Assembly (NCBI GenBank): GCA_963169105.1
Contig: OY720642.1
Location: forward strand, 82,077,055 to 82,141,054
Direction: 5' to 3'
Source of the DNA: Ceriagrion tenellum
Lineage: Eukaryota; Arthropoda; Insecta; Odonata; Coenagrionidae
DNA: 64,000 nt
In this document: positions 9,365 to 21,289 of the stretch, one piece after another
Layout: every line of letters begins with the position of its first letter
Position numbering within the stretch: position 1 is the stretch's first letter
Made by a program: the position numbers and the translations under genes
The notes under the pieces: generated by a model
The model's input: the letters and a program-made list of their open reading frames with translations, nothing else
Database searches by the model: none
Told to the model about the DNA's origin: nothing

Positions 9365-9585
9365 CTTGACTAATTATAATGTGCATTAGCAATCAATCAT
9401 AGGCTAAACATCCATACATTTTATCCGGCGGTAGAAGATTAGATCGAATATTCGAAGCTATTGATAAGTTATGGAAGTAGTAGATGTGTTCCTGCAACCC
9501 GAATATTTTTATGAGATCTATAACTTCATGGATCTCATGACTATTGATTCAATAACTAAATGTTCCTGCAACCGGCCATTAGTAT
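9365..9585. repeat. Interspersed DNA repeat, copy 1
   Basis: Shares CCGGCGGTAGAA..TTAGATCGAATATTCGA-type sequence and the following ACCCGAATATT block with 35.02-35.27 kb. The right end CCTGCAACCGGCC resembles an inverted terminus of that family. The left end is uncertain, possibly near 9256. Confidence 0.55.
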
Positions 9586-9659
9586 TTCAAAACAATAAAT
9601 TTGTACATTTTTTTATTTTATAATGAAATGTTTAATTGTACATTCAATTAATTAGCTGA

Positions 9660-10215
9660 CCCGTATGAAGATTTCGCACAGTATGTAGCTTCTTCCTGTT
9701 TCTTCCTTCATTCTTCCTTTTCTTCTACCTGTCGAATATTTCGCACAGTGTGCAGCTTCATTCTATTTCTTCCTTCTTTCTTCCTGTTCTTCTACCTGTC
9801 AAATATTTCGCTCAGTATGCAGCTTCTTCCTATTTCTTCCTTCTTTCTTCCTGTTCTTCTACCTGTTTCTTCCCATGGACAATTATATATTATATATGTT
9901 TGTGTTAAAGATTCATAACGTAAACGGTAAACGGTCACACTGATTGCATGTAAAATGTAAACAATCTAACTAAACGATGGGTTAATAGATGGCGCCTCCT
10001 ACAGTCTTTTAAGCACGTAACCATAGTCAACATATTTGTTGATTATATTGTCAACAGATGGCACTGTATCATTTTTAACAAAAAATTTAATTTCAAATTA
10101 AAAAAAAAACTTCTGTCCTTTTTAAATTTTAAACCATCTGTCTATTTTTCGTCAATAGCGGGGAACATAAGCTTTAAAACGATGTTTGAATCATTAATTT
10201 TGATGAAGAATTATG
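9660..10215 (+). repeat. Repeat with internal 66-bp minisatellite, copy 1
   Basis: Three pyrimidine-rich units of about 66 bp (GCAGCTTCTTCCT type) at 9664-9862 are followed by a unique-looking tail of about 340 bp. The whole arrangement recurs inverted at 56.04-56.53 kb, including the tail (ATCCCATGGACAATTATAT-like junction, AACATAAGCTTTAAAACGAT). No coding content. Class unknown. Confidence 0.7.
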
Positions 10216-11680
10216 GGATTTACGGCGTTTGCGACAGCAAAAACACCTTTGAGAAATAATATATATGATTGGTTGATTAAATTAAGCTCCCATAGCGGGC
10301 CATCCAAATAGCCGGTTTCCAGTCTCTGATCAAAGGGTCTCTATTTGTAAGATGAAGATCATTCTAACAATACATTAAGAGGACGCATCATACCCTTCGG
10401 TTAGGAATAGTTCTGTCGAAAATCCACAAGGTGGCGTCACTCGCACCCGATCGAGGCGTTTTGGCGTCAGGAGTCTCTTACTCCAGGATAACTCTCGCAC
10501 GAGGCAAAATTTGTCGGTAACTTGTATCCCAGTGACCCGCACGTAAGTAAAAGGCAGCGCTGACATAAGATCTGTGAGAGAAGACTGAACTATTTGCGTC
10601 ACCGTCCGAGCACATCATGGCCGAAAACCATTCGGGTGGCTTCTCGAAAGATACCAATTACAGATTTCATCTTACAACCGTGACAGCTGTTACTTAGCAT
10701 TTTGACAGAAGGAGGATTGATACATCTCCGTTAGTTTAAGATATACCCTACATCTTGCCGTTTTCCCGATGGTTTAATTAAGCTCCGAGATAAATTTTTC
10801 ATATTACAGATGCAAATCTCCCTTGGCAAAGATCTATTCTTTATACTATTAAAATTTCAAGTTGATGACGTAAGACTTGAACAAAAAATCTGGGGTCGGA
10901 AATCATCACAAATTCGACCGATCGAACGGGTGTGACGCGTCGCCTTAATCTTGCAAAATGAACGACTTTCTCCACTCGATGCTTCGCTATTACGTTTATT
11001 TCTCTCCTTCTCTCTTTCAACGGATGGGAATATCTGTCTGTCCCTGCGTTCCCCATTCCGTCAACGCCATAGGGGTCCTCCAAATGAACCGGGGATGGAG
11101 GGGAAATTGTTTCAGACAGCTGGGAGAGACGTGAGAGTGGAAAAACAAGCAAGGAGATAGGCATCTGTTCCGTTGTATCCTCCCGTCTCTCCCCTTTCCT
11201 TCTCATACTTTTCTTCTCGAAACCTTTCCCATCCTCCTGACGAACTCCTGCCGTTTGTGAATCTCGGCCCAGTTTTCGACTGCGACATTTAGTTCATCAG
11301 ATTGTGCTCGGCTCGTGGAAAAAAAAACATTTTTCTCGTCGTGCCTTTAAGCTTTCAAATTCATTCTTGCATTCCGTCCTATTCGTGACTCTGTCGAGAC
11401 GGCCTCACGAATGGATTTAGACTTCTATGGAAGTGGCAAGTGTAACAATATCACGATGCGCAGCGCAATTTTCTGAGTATCTTTCCACTTGCCCGTTAGT
11501 TTCCGTTCATTTTCACAGGAATTAATGATAAACAGAAACGATTGATTAGAAATATCAAAAAGTTCCCTGATTTCGGAAAAAATCGCCTTTAATGGTAATA
11601 CTATTCGGGCCCCACGAGATTTTGTTTAATTTATCAATGTGTGTATGAATTTTATTCAACAAATACGGATACAGAGAAAC
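10216..11680. other. No gene assigned; GC-richer stretch 10380-10640 noted
   Basis: The 10380-10640 portion is visibly richer in GC and CpG than its surroundings. A 75-codon minus-strand frame there has no family motif and no good splice sites. Another such patch lies at 10860-11160. They could be unmethylated regulatory DNA or decayed exons; nothing decides it. Confidence 0.35.
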
Positions 11681-11754
11681 TCCTCTTAACGACCATTCGC
11701 ACCAAGTAACTACTCCTCACAATGACCATTTTTCAATGGAACTGTCGGTGTTTG

Positions 11755-12060
11755 GATTGGATTGGATATTGTGGGAGGCGACCGACGGCTAAGGTCATTT
11801 GCGCCATAGGGGAGGGGTAAGGGAGGAAGGGTGGATGGAAACCCGGCGTCGGCATTAGCCTGCTCTTAACGAAAGGCGCCAAGGGGACCACGGCTTAACG
11901 TCTCATCCGACAGACGGAGTACTCCACTTGAAGTGGCCTCCACAAGACACTCAAATAGGGATCGGGTTCCTCTGAAAAACATCCGCCACTGCAGGGATTT
12001 GAACCCTGGCCGCCCGTGTGGTAGGCGAGTACTCTGACCACCACATCAACCCGATCCCCC
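11755..12060 (-). mobile_element. tRNA-derived SINE, complete, 11-bp target duplication
   Basis: Direct copies of GTCGGTGTTTG lie at 11744-11754 and 12061-12071. On the minus strand the element starts with a tRNA-like head carrying A-box-like GTGGTCAGAGTACTCGCC and a good B box GGTTCAAATCC (complement of 11995-12005). Then comes a central domain with GGATGAGACGTTAAGCCG and a (TCCAA)n-type tail at 11755-11770. It is about 306 bp and almost identical in layout to 13011-13312, so one family with recent activity. Confidence 0.9.
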
Positions 12061-12071
12061 GTCGGTGTTTG

Positions 12072-12429
12072 CTTAACTCAAGTTTCACAGTCTGTGTACA
12101 TCAAATTAATATGCATTGAAATTTTCCAGAAGCAACTAAATTATGAGGAAATAAACGCCATGCGTGTAGGTTTTGCAAAATAGTCGCTTCACAATTTTTT
12201 CCAGTTTTTTTTTCAAATCGGCTGCCCGTTCATTTGAATGATATGTAATTCTAGCGACTGGACTCCTGGCGAACGACCACTCCTGTCTTAACGACCATTT
12301 TCAGCGGAAAAGTCGGGGGTCGCTTGGTACAGATTTCACATACATCGACAAATCGTATTAAATGTTAAATTGTATAATTGTTCATTACTCAACGTAAGAT
12401 CAAGATTTCTTCTTATTAGTGGAAGGAAT
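12072..12429. other. Intervening sequence
   Basis: AT-rich. A block near 12285-12335 (TCTTAACGACCATTTTCAGC) resembles 11690-11745, perhaps remnants of an older element into which the SINE inserted. No gene seen. Confidence 0.35.
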
Positions 12430-12760
12430 CTGTTTTCTGACAGGTTTCAACTTGATGCCCTCCATCGCAGTCGGTCCTGAGCATCTTCTTTCATTTGTCT
12501 GTAACTTCGGCCATTTTTTATGTCATCGAGCATTCCCATTCTTCTTCTTCCCCTTCCTCGCTTTCCTTCTATTTTTCCTTCAATTAATTTAGTTCTCTTA
12601 AAAAGGCAATTTTGGCGTAATATATGTCCCATCCAAGCTGTCTTCCTCTTTTTTATTTCCCTCAGCAGTTCTCTTTCTTCTCCCATTGTCATTAGTTCTT
12701 CCTCATTTCTCATTCTTTCCGTCCACTTCACCTTAAGCATTTTGATCAAGATTCATGCAG
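12430..12760 (-). pseudogene. Non-LTR retrotransposon, C-terminal remnant with 100-codon open frame
   Basis: The minus-strand frame 12749-12447 reads MIKMLKVKWTERMRNEEEL, then RKTAWMGHILRQN and GKIEGKRGRGRRRMGMLDDI. These are the same three blocks as the LINE at 1.5-2.8 kb (LKIKWTDKIRNEE, RRTRWIGH.LRHN, EGK.EGK..RGRPR). The segment is open but lacks all catalytic parts. Confidence 0.8.
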
Positions 12761-13010
12761 GCATAAATATGCACGATCATGATTTATGCATGCATATTTA
12801 GTTAACTACGTGGAATTTCAGTCACATGAGACAACTTTTTTCTCCATTAATATACGATTATTTACTTCATGCTTCTAAATGCTGCTGAAACACAAAAACT
12901 AGGTTATAATGTGGTCTCTACTGTGACTAGGGAGACATGTCGCTCAAACTACCTAAGCGACTATGAACGCCCTCTTATATTTCATCTTATATTCAAGCAC
13001 CGAGCATTGC

Positions 13011-13312
13011 TGGATTGAATATTTGGGGAGGCGACCGACGGCTAAGGTCATTTGCGCCGTAGGGGATAGGTAAGGGAGGAAGGGTGGATAGAAACCCGGC
13101 GTCGGCATTAGCCTGCTCTTAACGAAAGCCGGCAAGGGGACCACGGCTTAACGTCTCATCCGACAGACGGAGTACTCCACTTGAAGTGCCCTCCACAAGA
13201 TACTCAAGTAGGGATCGGGTTCCTCTGAAGAACATCCGCCACTGCAGGGATTTGAACCCTGGCCGCCCGTGTGGTAGGCGAGTACTCTAACCACCACACC
13301 AACCCGATACCC
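13011..13312 (-). mobile_element. tRNA-derived SINE, complete, 13-bp target duplication
   Basis: Target duplication CACCGAGCATTGC at 12998-13010 and 13313-13325. Same head, central domain and orientation as the SINE at 11755-12060, with few differences. B box complement is GGATTTGAACC near 13248-13258. Two full-length copies of one family with perfect duplications, 0.95 kb apart. Confidence 0.9.
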
Positions 13313-13734
13313 CACCGAGCATTGCATTACCTATTGCCATACCATGTACCAATGCATTCTTTATTCGTTTTGGAGATGGATTTTTCTGATGCATATTCAT
13401 CGGGCAAAAGAGAATTTCCTGAACGCAGGAACTCTTGGCAAGCTGGAGAAAGTTGAGCAAAGTGGAGGTGAATCCTCGAGATAAAAAAAATGAGAGTTAC
13501 ACCATTGGGATTACCGTCATTGCTCCATTTCGTAACTCCTCTTGAAATCGGGACTGTTCCTCAGAATAATCCTTACGTAAGGTTAAAAATTTCGCTCTCG
13601 TCACTCATTCATTATTCATTTTGTTCTCAATCAAATTTTCGAAGCTCCCATCGTTACAATGGAAATGTTTTAAAGGGAAAAGAAATTGATGAATGAAAAC
13701 GACGAGGAGAAATTTATTGCAACACCATAAAAAT

Positions 13735-14440
13735 GGACGATAATATTGCTGATAAATGGAAAATTTTTCTGGTAGCTGACTCAATTGGTATTTCTATGGC
13801 TATTGATGTGTATAGAGAGGGCACTTGCTATGCTGGCCAATGCTAGAAACTGAATCCAGCCCGCCATCTTCGTGGACCCTCATTTTCCTATAGCGCTTGT
13901 GGGATAACGCACTAATTTTGCAATTTCACGATGTTTTCCATCGATAGATTACTAGAAATCAGCTTGCACTTACTTCTTCAGTGTACAACTTTCTTGAAAG
14001 TATTATTTATTTATTTAAATTAATAATTATTTACTTTTCGGGTGACAAATATGATAAAGGCGAGTAAAATCCTCTTCATTTGCAATATATGTACTCATAG
14101 GAACTCAACCCCTGAAAGTAACTCCAACTCCTGAAACATAAAATGAGTAACCATTATGTAACAAAAGATCAGACATACTTTAAGCGAACTTCACGGTTCC
14201 TGGGCGTTTCACCGAATATTTATTTTTAACGAGTGAAAATAAAATTAAGCGCTCACGCACTAATGTGGCTAACGTGGTAATTTTTAAATTTTTACTATGT
14301 TTTCCATCAATAGCTTACTATAAATCAGAATGCACTGACTTCTTTAATATTCATCTTCCTTGCATATATTGTTTATTTATTTAAATTAATTAAATTCTGG
14401 ATTCCCGGTGAAACCTATGGTAAAATTGAGTAGAGACTGT
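13735..14440. repeat. Diverged tandem duplication
   Basis: Sequence around 13905-14080 (TGTTTTCCATCGATAG, then TTATTTATTTAAATTAAT) recurs at 14255-14430. The start (13735-13790) also matches 14895-14960 through GTAGCTGACTCAATTGGTAT. Non-coding. Probably an old duplicated element; class unknown. Confidence 0.5.
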
Positions 14441-14548
14441 AGAACTAAGTAACCAAAGCATATTTGATAAATTAATTGTCTTAAATTTCAAACAGATGGT
14501 TGATATTCTTGCTTTTCATCCGCTAATTTGTCCATTCCGTCGTGCTAC

Positions 14549-14725
14549 CCATAGTCACTATTTACACGTTCCAGTTTCCTTTCCATTCCTGTCCTATGTC
14601 GCGTCCTGCGCATGCGCTCTAATCTATTCCGGGTGGCGAGACCCGGAATACATTTGAGCGCATGCGCAGGACGCGTCATAGGACAGGAATGGAAAGGAAA
14701 CTGGAACGTGTAAATAGTGACATAG
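14549..14725. repeat. Near-perfect palindrome, arms about 85 bp
   Basis: Left arm 14549-14635 and right arm 14641-14725 pair almost completely around a 5-bp centre. The stem runs from TTCCGGGT/ACCCGGAA at the tip through CGCATGCGC to CACTATTTACACGTTCC at the base. A CpG-rich core lies within AT-rich DNA. It could be a foldback MITE or a transcribed long hairpin; no flanking duplication seen. Confidence 0.8.
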
Positions 14726-14944
14726 GAATGTAAGGAGCAAGCAGGGTTGAACAAAATGTTTGTTATTTCGGTTGTCAAGGTTCAGTTTGATGACATAAAG
14801 CCCTCACCATCTTCTTCAGTGTCACAATCGAATATTTTTAACACAAAAACTGATGGAAATCGATTGATGAAATTGAAGTGAAAAAATCATTGCTTCACCA
14901 AAAATATAGAAGACCATAATTGTGATAAATGGAAATATTTTCTT

Positions 14945-15600
14945 GTAGCTGACTCAATTGGTATGGGTGTGGCCCAAAATCTCTTCAACCATTGTTCGAG
15001 ACCTAAACGGTACGTGTTTTCTTATCGAAATTATTCCATTCCAAGCATGGATGATATGCTCGCATGGCACACCCCCTATCCTTGCTATCACTTCATTGTT
15101 GATGGATCTGTCTACCCAGAGAATCTTCAGAATTCTACGGTAGCACCACATTTCTAACGCATCCAACCTTTCCCTCTCTGATTTCCCGAATTCCCACGTT
15201 TCACAGCCATAGAGCAGCACACTCCACAGAAACGTCTTGAGAAGGGTTTTTCCCCCAGTTTCAAACTGATGTTGGTGAGAAGTTTGTTTCTCGTGTTAAA
15301 AGCTAGCTTGACCTGGCTGATACGACTCACTATCTCCTTCTTGAACCGTCCATCTGCTCTTATCTTGCCACCAAGGTACATAAACTCCTCCACGTACTCT
15401 AATGAAATATCTCCCAGTTTTAGGTTGGCCGACGTGCCATCACTGCTCACTACCCTCACTTTGGTATTGTTCCTGTTAATCGTCATGTTGTAGCGGACTC
15501 TGATTCTTCCATTACTTCCAACTTCTCTCGCACCTCCTCCTCACTCCCAGCCAGGATCGCTATGTCATCAGATGTGAAAACCCAAAAATTCAGCTTATTT
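14945..15600 (-). pseudogene. Non-LTR retrotransposon, reverse-transcriptase palm to C-terminus, frameshifted
   Basis: Reading the minus strand from about 15590: FTSDDIAILAGSEEEV corresponds to the YADD catalytic box (normally Y/FADDIAIL; the alanine is changed to serine and a threonine is added). The frame then shifts to the stretch 15486-15154 with LEYVEEFMYLGGKIRADGRF, and shifts again to 15220-14954 with MLLYGCETWEFGKSERERLD and ALEMWCYRRILKILWVDR. Domain order is that of RTE/Jockey-like elements. Two frameshifts and stops show it is dead. Confidence 0.85.
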
Positions 15601-16640
15601 CATCGGAGCACCCCGGAAGCCTTTGCACCAGCCTCGTAATTATTAACCAGTTCATAGCTCCATCCTCAGTTCATGCACGGGATAATTAGAAATAAAGAGG
15701 CCGAATGCCTTCGTTAAGATACCTGCGGAAGCGAAACCTGTTGCATGTGTTTTCTGCGAGATGGCTCTTCGATTCCGCATTCCGGGGAAGGTTACCCAGG
15801 GTCTCCCACAGTTTAAACGTCGCGAGTCGAAGCGGGTACGTGTGTGGGGGTGGTCACGGCTCATAAATTTTCAATTCCCTTTCGTGCGAATGTTTTCGGC
15901 TCGTCCGACATGACGACGGATGGGAAAATCCTACTTTGCATTCAATGGGACTCGCCGAGACGGAGGAAGAATTTGCATATTTTTTCCTTCCCCGCTATCG
16001 GCGCGGTGATTTCTCTTCGGTGGAGAACTATACTCACACATTCGAGCACTGCCAGATCTATATCCGGTGCTGGCTCGAGTGGTTTCAGAAATATGATCGA
16101 AATTTTAACGTAGGTTGAGCGAAATATCATTTAGTCTGAAAATCAATGGATTTGGTCTCATTTTAAAGAAAAATATCTCATCCTTCCGAAAATTCCAAAA
16201 TATTTGTCCCTTACCGAACTATAATCCGAGATTTTAAAAGAATAGTGCCTGCCCGTTAACGTGGGAAATGGCACGTGTTTTCACTCCAGAGAGACCTTAT
16301 ATTAAGGAACAAATAAAAAACTTCTTACCCATAGATCTCGTCTAAATCGAACAGTGAGTAGTTTGTATGTTTTCTCAAATATTATTGAAAATAAATCACA
16401 TAGTAGTCACCACAGTAATTATTTCAGGATCGTTAATAAATCTGCGGTTGCGATGGAGTTTTAAACGTACCGCGTGAAAAAACGTGTTAAGCTAAAGACT
16501 CTTAAGAATATCTTTAGTTAATGTCTTAGAATTTCAGTCATATAGAATTATATTTTTGCACCATTAATAATGCAATATTTAAATCTTGCTTCCCACAGCT
16601 ACTGAAATATAAACGTGTAACTCAGTTATGATAGCAAGTA
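15601..16640. other. No gene assigned; GC-richer stretch 15700-16110
   Basis: 15700-16110 has more CpG than its flanks and several overlapping short frames on both strands, none with a family motif or matching splice sites. Possibly regulatory or a decayed exon. Confidence 0.3.
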
Positions 16641-16649
16641 TGACTGGGG

Positions 16650-16991
16650 AAAAAGTTTTCTAAAAGCAATTTAAAACCGTGATTTCAACAGTGAATTAAA
16701 GTGCAATTAGAGCCAGGGTTCCTTTCACTGGGTTTTCGATAAGAATTTTATTGAGGGGGTATTGTTAGTACGATGGTTTCGCTATAATATTTGTCAAAGT
16801 TAGTTAGCGATACACTTAGGAAAAAGTTTTCTAAAATCAATTTAAAACCGTGATTTCAACAGTGAATTAAAGTGCAATTAGAGCCAGGGTTCCTTTCACT
16901 GGGTTTTCGATAAGAATTTTATTGAGGGGGTATTGTTAGTACGATGGTTTCGCTATAATATTTGTCAAAGTTAGTTAGCGATACACTTAGG
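16650..16991 (+). repeat. Very recent 171-bp tandem duplication
   Basis: Unit 16650-16820 is repeated at 16821-16991 with only one difference seen (AAAAGC versus AAAATC near the start of each unit). The junction is head to tail with no spacer. Non-coding. Confidence 0.9.
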
Positions 16992-17059
16992 CTGGTCATT
17001 TTGGCTGGAAATGCACGGTGTAAGGTAGTAACGTTTTCTAATTTCCATACTTTCTGTGA

Positions 17060-17245
17060 GAAAGGCCCCGGCCCCGTTGTCGGTGAGGTAAAGTCCTCGC
17101 CTGCTAACCCGAGGGTCGCGGGTTCGAGTCCCGCCTGGGTAGAATATTATCTGCCCAGGACATGGGTGTGTGTGTGTTCGTCTATTGTTAATGATAAAAC
17201 ACCCGATGTAAAAGGCCAAGTTATGCTGTTTTCAGTGTTGTGAGT
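17060..17245 (+). mobile_element. tRNA-derived SINE (second family)
   Basis: The head has A-box-like GGTAAAGTCCTCGC at about 17087-17100 and a perfect B box GGTTCGAGTCC at 17121-17131, within a tRNA-like arrangement. The body (GGACATGGGTGTGTGTGTG) ends near 17245 in a TAAATA-type tail that passes into the microsatellite that follows. The head matches the SINE at 54.8-55.06 kb but the bodies diverge after the B-box region. Confidence 0.8.
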
Positions 17246-17560
17246 AAAATATAAATAAATAAAAATAAATAAATAAATATAAATAAATAAATAAATATAA
17301 ATAAATATAAATAAATATAAATAAATATAAATAAATATAAATAAATATAAATAAATATAAATAAATATAAATAAATATAAATAAATATAAATAAATATAA
17401 ATAAATATAAATAAATATAACTAAATATAAATAAATATAAATAAATATAAATAAATATAAATAAATATAAATAAATATAAATAAATATAAATAAATAGAT
17501 AAATATAATTAAATAAATAAATAAAAAGGAATATAAATAAATAAATATAGATAAATAAAG
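17246..17560 (+). repeat. Microsatellite (AAATATAAAT)n
   Basis: About 310 bp of almost pure 10-bp AAATATAAAT units with few variants, starting at the SINE tail. It makes a 142-codon minus-strand frame of I/Y/L/F residues that is not a gene. Confidence 0.95.
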
Positions 17561-17584
17561 AACATTCGTGATCACCTTAGGAAA

Positions 17585-17955
17585 AGCAGACTAGAAAGAA
17601 CTCGAAGCCTTTGCAACCTGGTGCTGGAGGAGGAGTCAGAATATTAAATGGACGGAAAAATTAAGAAATTATGATTTTAATAGAAGAGGAAAGGACTACA
17701 TGGAATACCATACAGGAAAGAAGAACCAGATGAATTGGACGCACCCTGAGGCACAATGGATTGGTGCAGAACGTGATTGAAGGTAAAAAAAGAGGGAAAT
17801 GTCCCCAGCGAAATTACCAGTAATAAGTTCATGGACCAAATAATGAGGAAAGTACAGAGGGAGAGATTCCATGAGGTAAGGGAACTTGCATTAGATAGGG
17901 AAGGGTTGGAGGGCTGCAGTCAACCAATCTTACGATTGAGCGACCAATGAATGAA
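17585..17955 (+). pseudogene. Non-LTR retrotransposon 3' end, same family as 1.5-2.8 kb
   Basis: Broken frames give the LINE C-terminal blocks seen at 1.5-2.8 kb, and the 3' end GTCAACCAATCTTACGATTG matches that copy. Stops and indels throughout. Confidence 0.8.
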
Positions 17956-20671
17956 TGATATATGAACGGATCCTCCTGGGTAAGTACGTTCCCTAAAGCG
18001 GCGAATTGCTAAAATGTATTCTTAAATTCATTATTGACAAATAAATTCCAGTACCGAGTCTGCGTACTCAAATTTTGAAAAACAGAAGCTATTTAAAAGT
18101 GTGCAATTAAGAGCCACACATTATAAACGGCCTTTATGTGAGATGCGAGTGCGAGATGGACGCTGAACTGGTAAATTACTAGGACCACTTGTCAAAGGTT
18201 TATTGGGCAAACATGCAAAAGGCGTGGAAATAGAGCAAAATTACAAACAAACCATGCAACAAATGAAACCTTTTGGGCAGTACGAACGTTCATTTACGTC
18301 CTCGTTCCGCCTGACCATCCAGAGTATGACCGTACATGTACGTCTTTCAAATTTGCGCTGGAGCAGCAAAGGCGTACTTTCACGCCTCCCGTTCAGATGC
18401 ATTGTAACATGTTGTTCCATCTATCTTGGTGGCTGGTGAGCCCAATTGTCACTATAAAGTGTCTGCGAAGAGTTCTGCTACCTATTCAATTACTCTACAA
18501 ACTACGTTCAACCTTGAGTACGTGCATATCACATGGAGTTGCAGTGGTTCCACTGTCGGAAGTTTTGCATTCAAAGCTGGTTTATGTCCTATTCTAAGTT
18601 TATATTTTTGTTCTTATGCCACAATCATTAGGGTCTCACTCAGTATAATTGTAGTATTTATTTTGTTTTCCTTGTGCATCATATGATCTCCTTGTTTTCA
18701 TTCATTATTTATCAAACAAACTTGATTTCAAGGTAGTAAAATTGTATTCGGAAGTAGTTTAATTTAAAAATACCTCACTTCTGGGGTCAGGGCAAACGGA
18801 AACAAACTCACTACTCAAAGGGTAAAATCAGCACCCCATTTAGAACTGAAAGTAAAATTATGAGATAAGTTACGATTCCTATAGTTATCTTTTTTATTAT
18901 TGGAGGCTGTAATATCACAGCTATCGTGGTACCTAATCGCACGTGACAAAATGGCATCATAAATCCTTTGTCTTTGTATGATTTCTGCCTATCCTGCAAG
19001 ATATCTCTTCAATTTTATGCATGTGATCTAACGCATCATAAAGGTACGGATGTTTTAAGACATACCAATTGGCATACGAGCAGTCGGTAAACTCGTCTCT
19101 CATGACATGACCTTAATAGCTCACTCAGGCGAAAGCACATACAGGTGCGACCGGCCGCCGACGATTCCCAAAGCCATCGGCCGCTCGTGGTCATCTTTTG
19201 AAAGCGAAGAGGTCTGACCCACAAGAGAAGTGGGTGTTCAAAGGGGAGGTTCATCTCACTTCCCCACACCTCGACCACCAAGCTCCCCGGCACGGTCCCC
19301 TCCAACCAGCCGGTGCCGGTTGCACAGTGGGGAAATACGCGAGTCGTCTCCGGAGGAACGCCAGTGAGTGGGGTGCATGATGGGAGCGTTTCTTCGGAGG
19401 AGAGGTGAAAGGTAAAAAGTGAAGGGGACGACATTCTCCTCGTTGACGAGAGAGAGAGAAAAAAAAGATATCGGCGAGGGGTAAGCTTCCACTCCTTGGA
19501 GTGATGCGGCACGAAAACGAATGGATAACGAATATCGACTGAGCGAAAACGTCCTTCACTTCTCGAATGATAAGGTATCGTAATAGCTCACGTATTTGTA
19601 TACACGCATGCGCTATGTAATTATATTATCAAAACTGGATATCCGATCAACCCGAATGTTGGCTTTTCATGGTTTTGCGGTACGATATATCGATAGGGAT
19701 AGGGCCCATTACCAAAAAAATCTGTTTTATGCAGAAATGAGAGCCCAACTTCCTATGAGAAGCGCATAGAAAGAGACATCGATTACTCTTGTTTGGCTCC
19801 GCAACCACGCTTTATTTATTTATTCGTTTATTTTGCTTCTTCAAATGCTCCGTGGAAGACCTCTGAATGGACGCGACCATTATATTAGCAAATATTCACA
19901 ATAAAATAATCATTCTATTGCTTTTTTATTTTAGAGTAAACCTTTGTCGGCGATTGTTAATGATATTTTGTAAAGTTATGATGAAATACATGAAAAATTA
20001 TATAGCAAAATATAAAGTTGCATATCATTCAAAAGTAAATGATACATATTTCCCACCGAGCAGAGCTCGGTCCCCCGGTACTCGTATACTATTAAACGAG
20101 CAATTATATGTTTACAATTAAATTGGTATGTAAATATTACATCGAAATTTACAGAACCAATTCTCCTGAAAGTTAGTATGAATGGGTTTTCGGGTATGAG
20201 GAATCCATTATACTACAGGCCTTATGGCTGCAAAGACCCCTAGGTCCCCAAAATGGACACCTATTTTACTCGGAATCAATTTAAAGGTTTATATTTTTGC
20301 TTTTTTTTAAATTACTAGCAATCAAGCTATAGGGTTTACATTTTCACTATCGGATGATAAAAAGAATGTAGTATTAAATGCTTGTCATTGATTTTGTTAC
20401 ACACTTCATTTTTGCTTAAAAATTACGTTTTCAACATTTCAACACAACGTTGGCAAAATTGTAACTTTTTCTCTGATTTCAACAATATATCATAACGAGA
20501 CTATTATGGCAACGGGCTGTTATGTAAACAACTCAAAGTATTATACCAGAGTTTATAGCGAAATGATGAAAGTATCGTACGCGCGTGGAGGTTTACCTCG
20601 TCAGTTCTTCATAAATAGAGAATTATATTTACAGTGTACAGAGCAAAGCTCGTTCCCTCGGTACTTAGTCT
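17956..20671. other. No gene assigned; GC-rich patch 19130-19420
   Basis: Mostly AT-rich. The 19130-19420 patch is clearly richer in GC, with a 158-codon minus-strand frame (19512-19036) that lacks family motifs. A CpG-containing regulatory region or 5' exon is possible but unsupported. A short repeated motif CTCGGT.CCCCGGTAC occurs near 20064 and, diverged, near 20650. Confidence 0.3.
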
Positions 20672-21096
20672 TTTAAAAGTGCTATTTAAGCATTTTAAAA
20701 ATTGCAATGGATTTGATAATAACATTTACTTTGAAATGTGACCTATTTGTATTGTATATGGGTATTTAATTTAAAATAATGCTTTACATAATAATATTTT
20801 ACACAAGGTATACTTCAACATTACATTCATAACATATCTTTTTTTAACTTTCCCAACTTTTTTTCGTATAAGAGGTGTAACTATTTATTACACAGCTCAT
20901 CGTCAGTGAATAGCATCACACATTAATTTAGTCAAATTGTTTGGCAGACCGCCCAAAATGACGCAACTTTCCACACACTTTATCCGAAGCGTTACAATTC
21001 TATCTAGCGAAGCAACCAAATGGTAAAGTCTCTTAGAAATAAGATATTTCAATGATTCTGAAAAGTAACGAATTTGACTCGCTCGCCCATAATCGG
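20672..21096 (-). mobile_element. piggyBac-like non-autonomous element, one end missing
   Basis: The right boundary is TTAA (21097-21100). Read from there the element begins CCGATTATGGGCGAGCGAGT, close to the CCC..TATGGACGAGCGAGTCA end of the complete copy at 46.95 kb. The left part matches the internal GTGCTATTTAAG...TTGCAAT block of that family but stops before the other terminus. The 92-codon minus-strand frame within it has no transposase motif. Confidence 0.65.
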
Positions 21097-21289
21097 TTAA
21101 CATAATGGGAGCGAGACGTTTTCTACGAAAAGGAAGAAAATTTGGTCTAGAATGATTCGTTTTCTTCCGTGGAATTTTCATGAGGTTATCTATTGGTGCT
21201 ACTGAGGAGTAAAAGTGGCTCTCATCGGTTTCATGGTGACAAATATTAACTCAAACACTTTAATATTTTCCCCCAAATTCGCTTAAATT

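Noticed and set aside
17081..17140. Possible genuine tRNA gene
   Set aside because: A and B boxes are present, but acceptor arms do not pair and the sequence continues into a SINE body and tail.
17147..17575. 142-codon minus-strand frame of I/Y/L/F residues
   Set aside because: A reading of the AAATATAAAT microsatellite.
19036..19512. 158-codon minus-strand frame
   Set aside because: GC-rich patch keeps several frames open at once; no domain, splice or conservation evidence visible.
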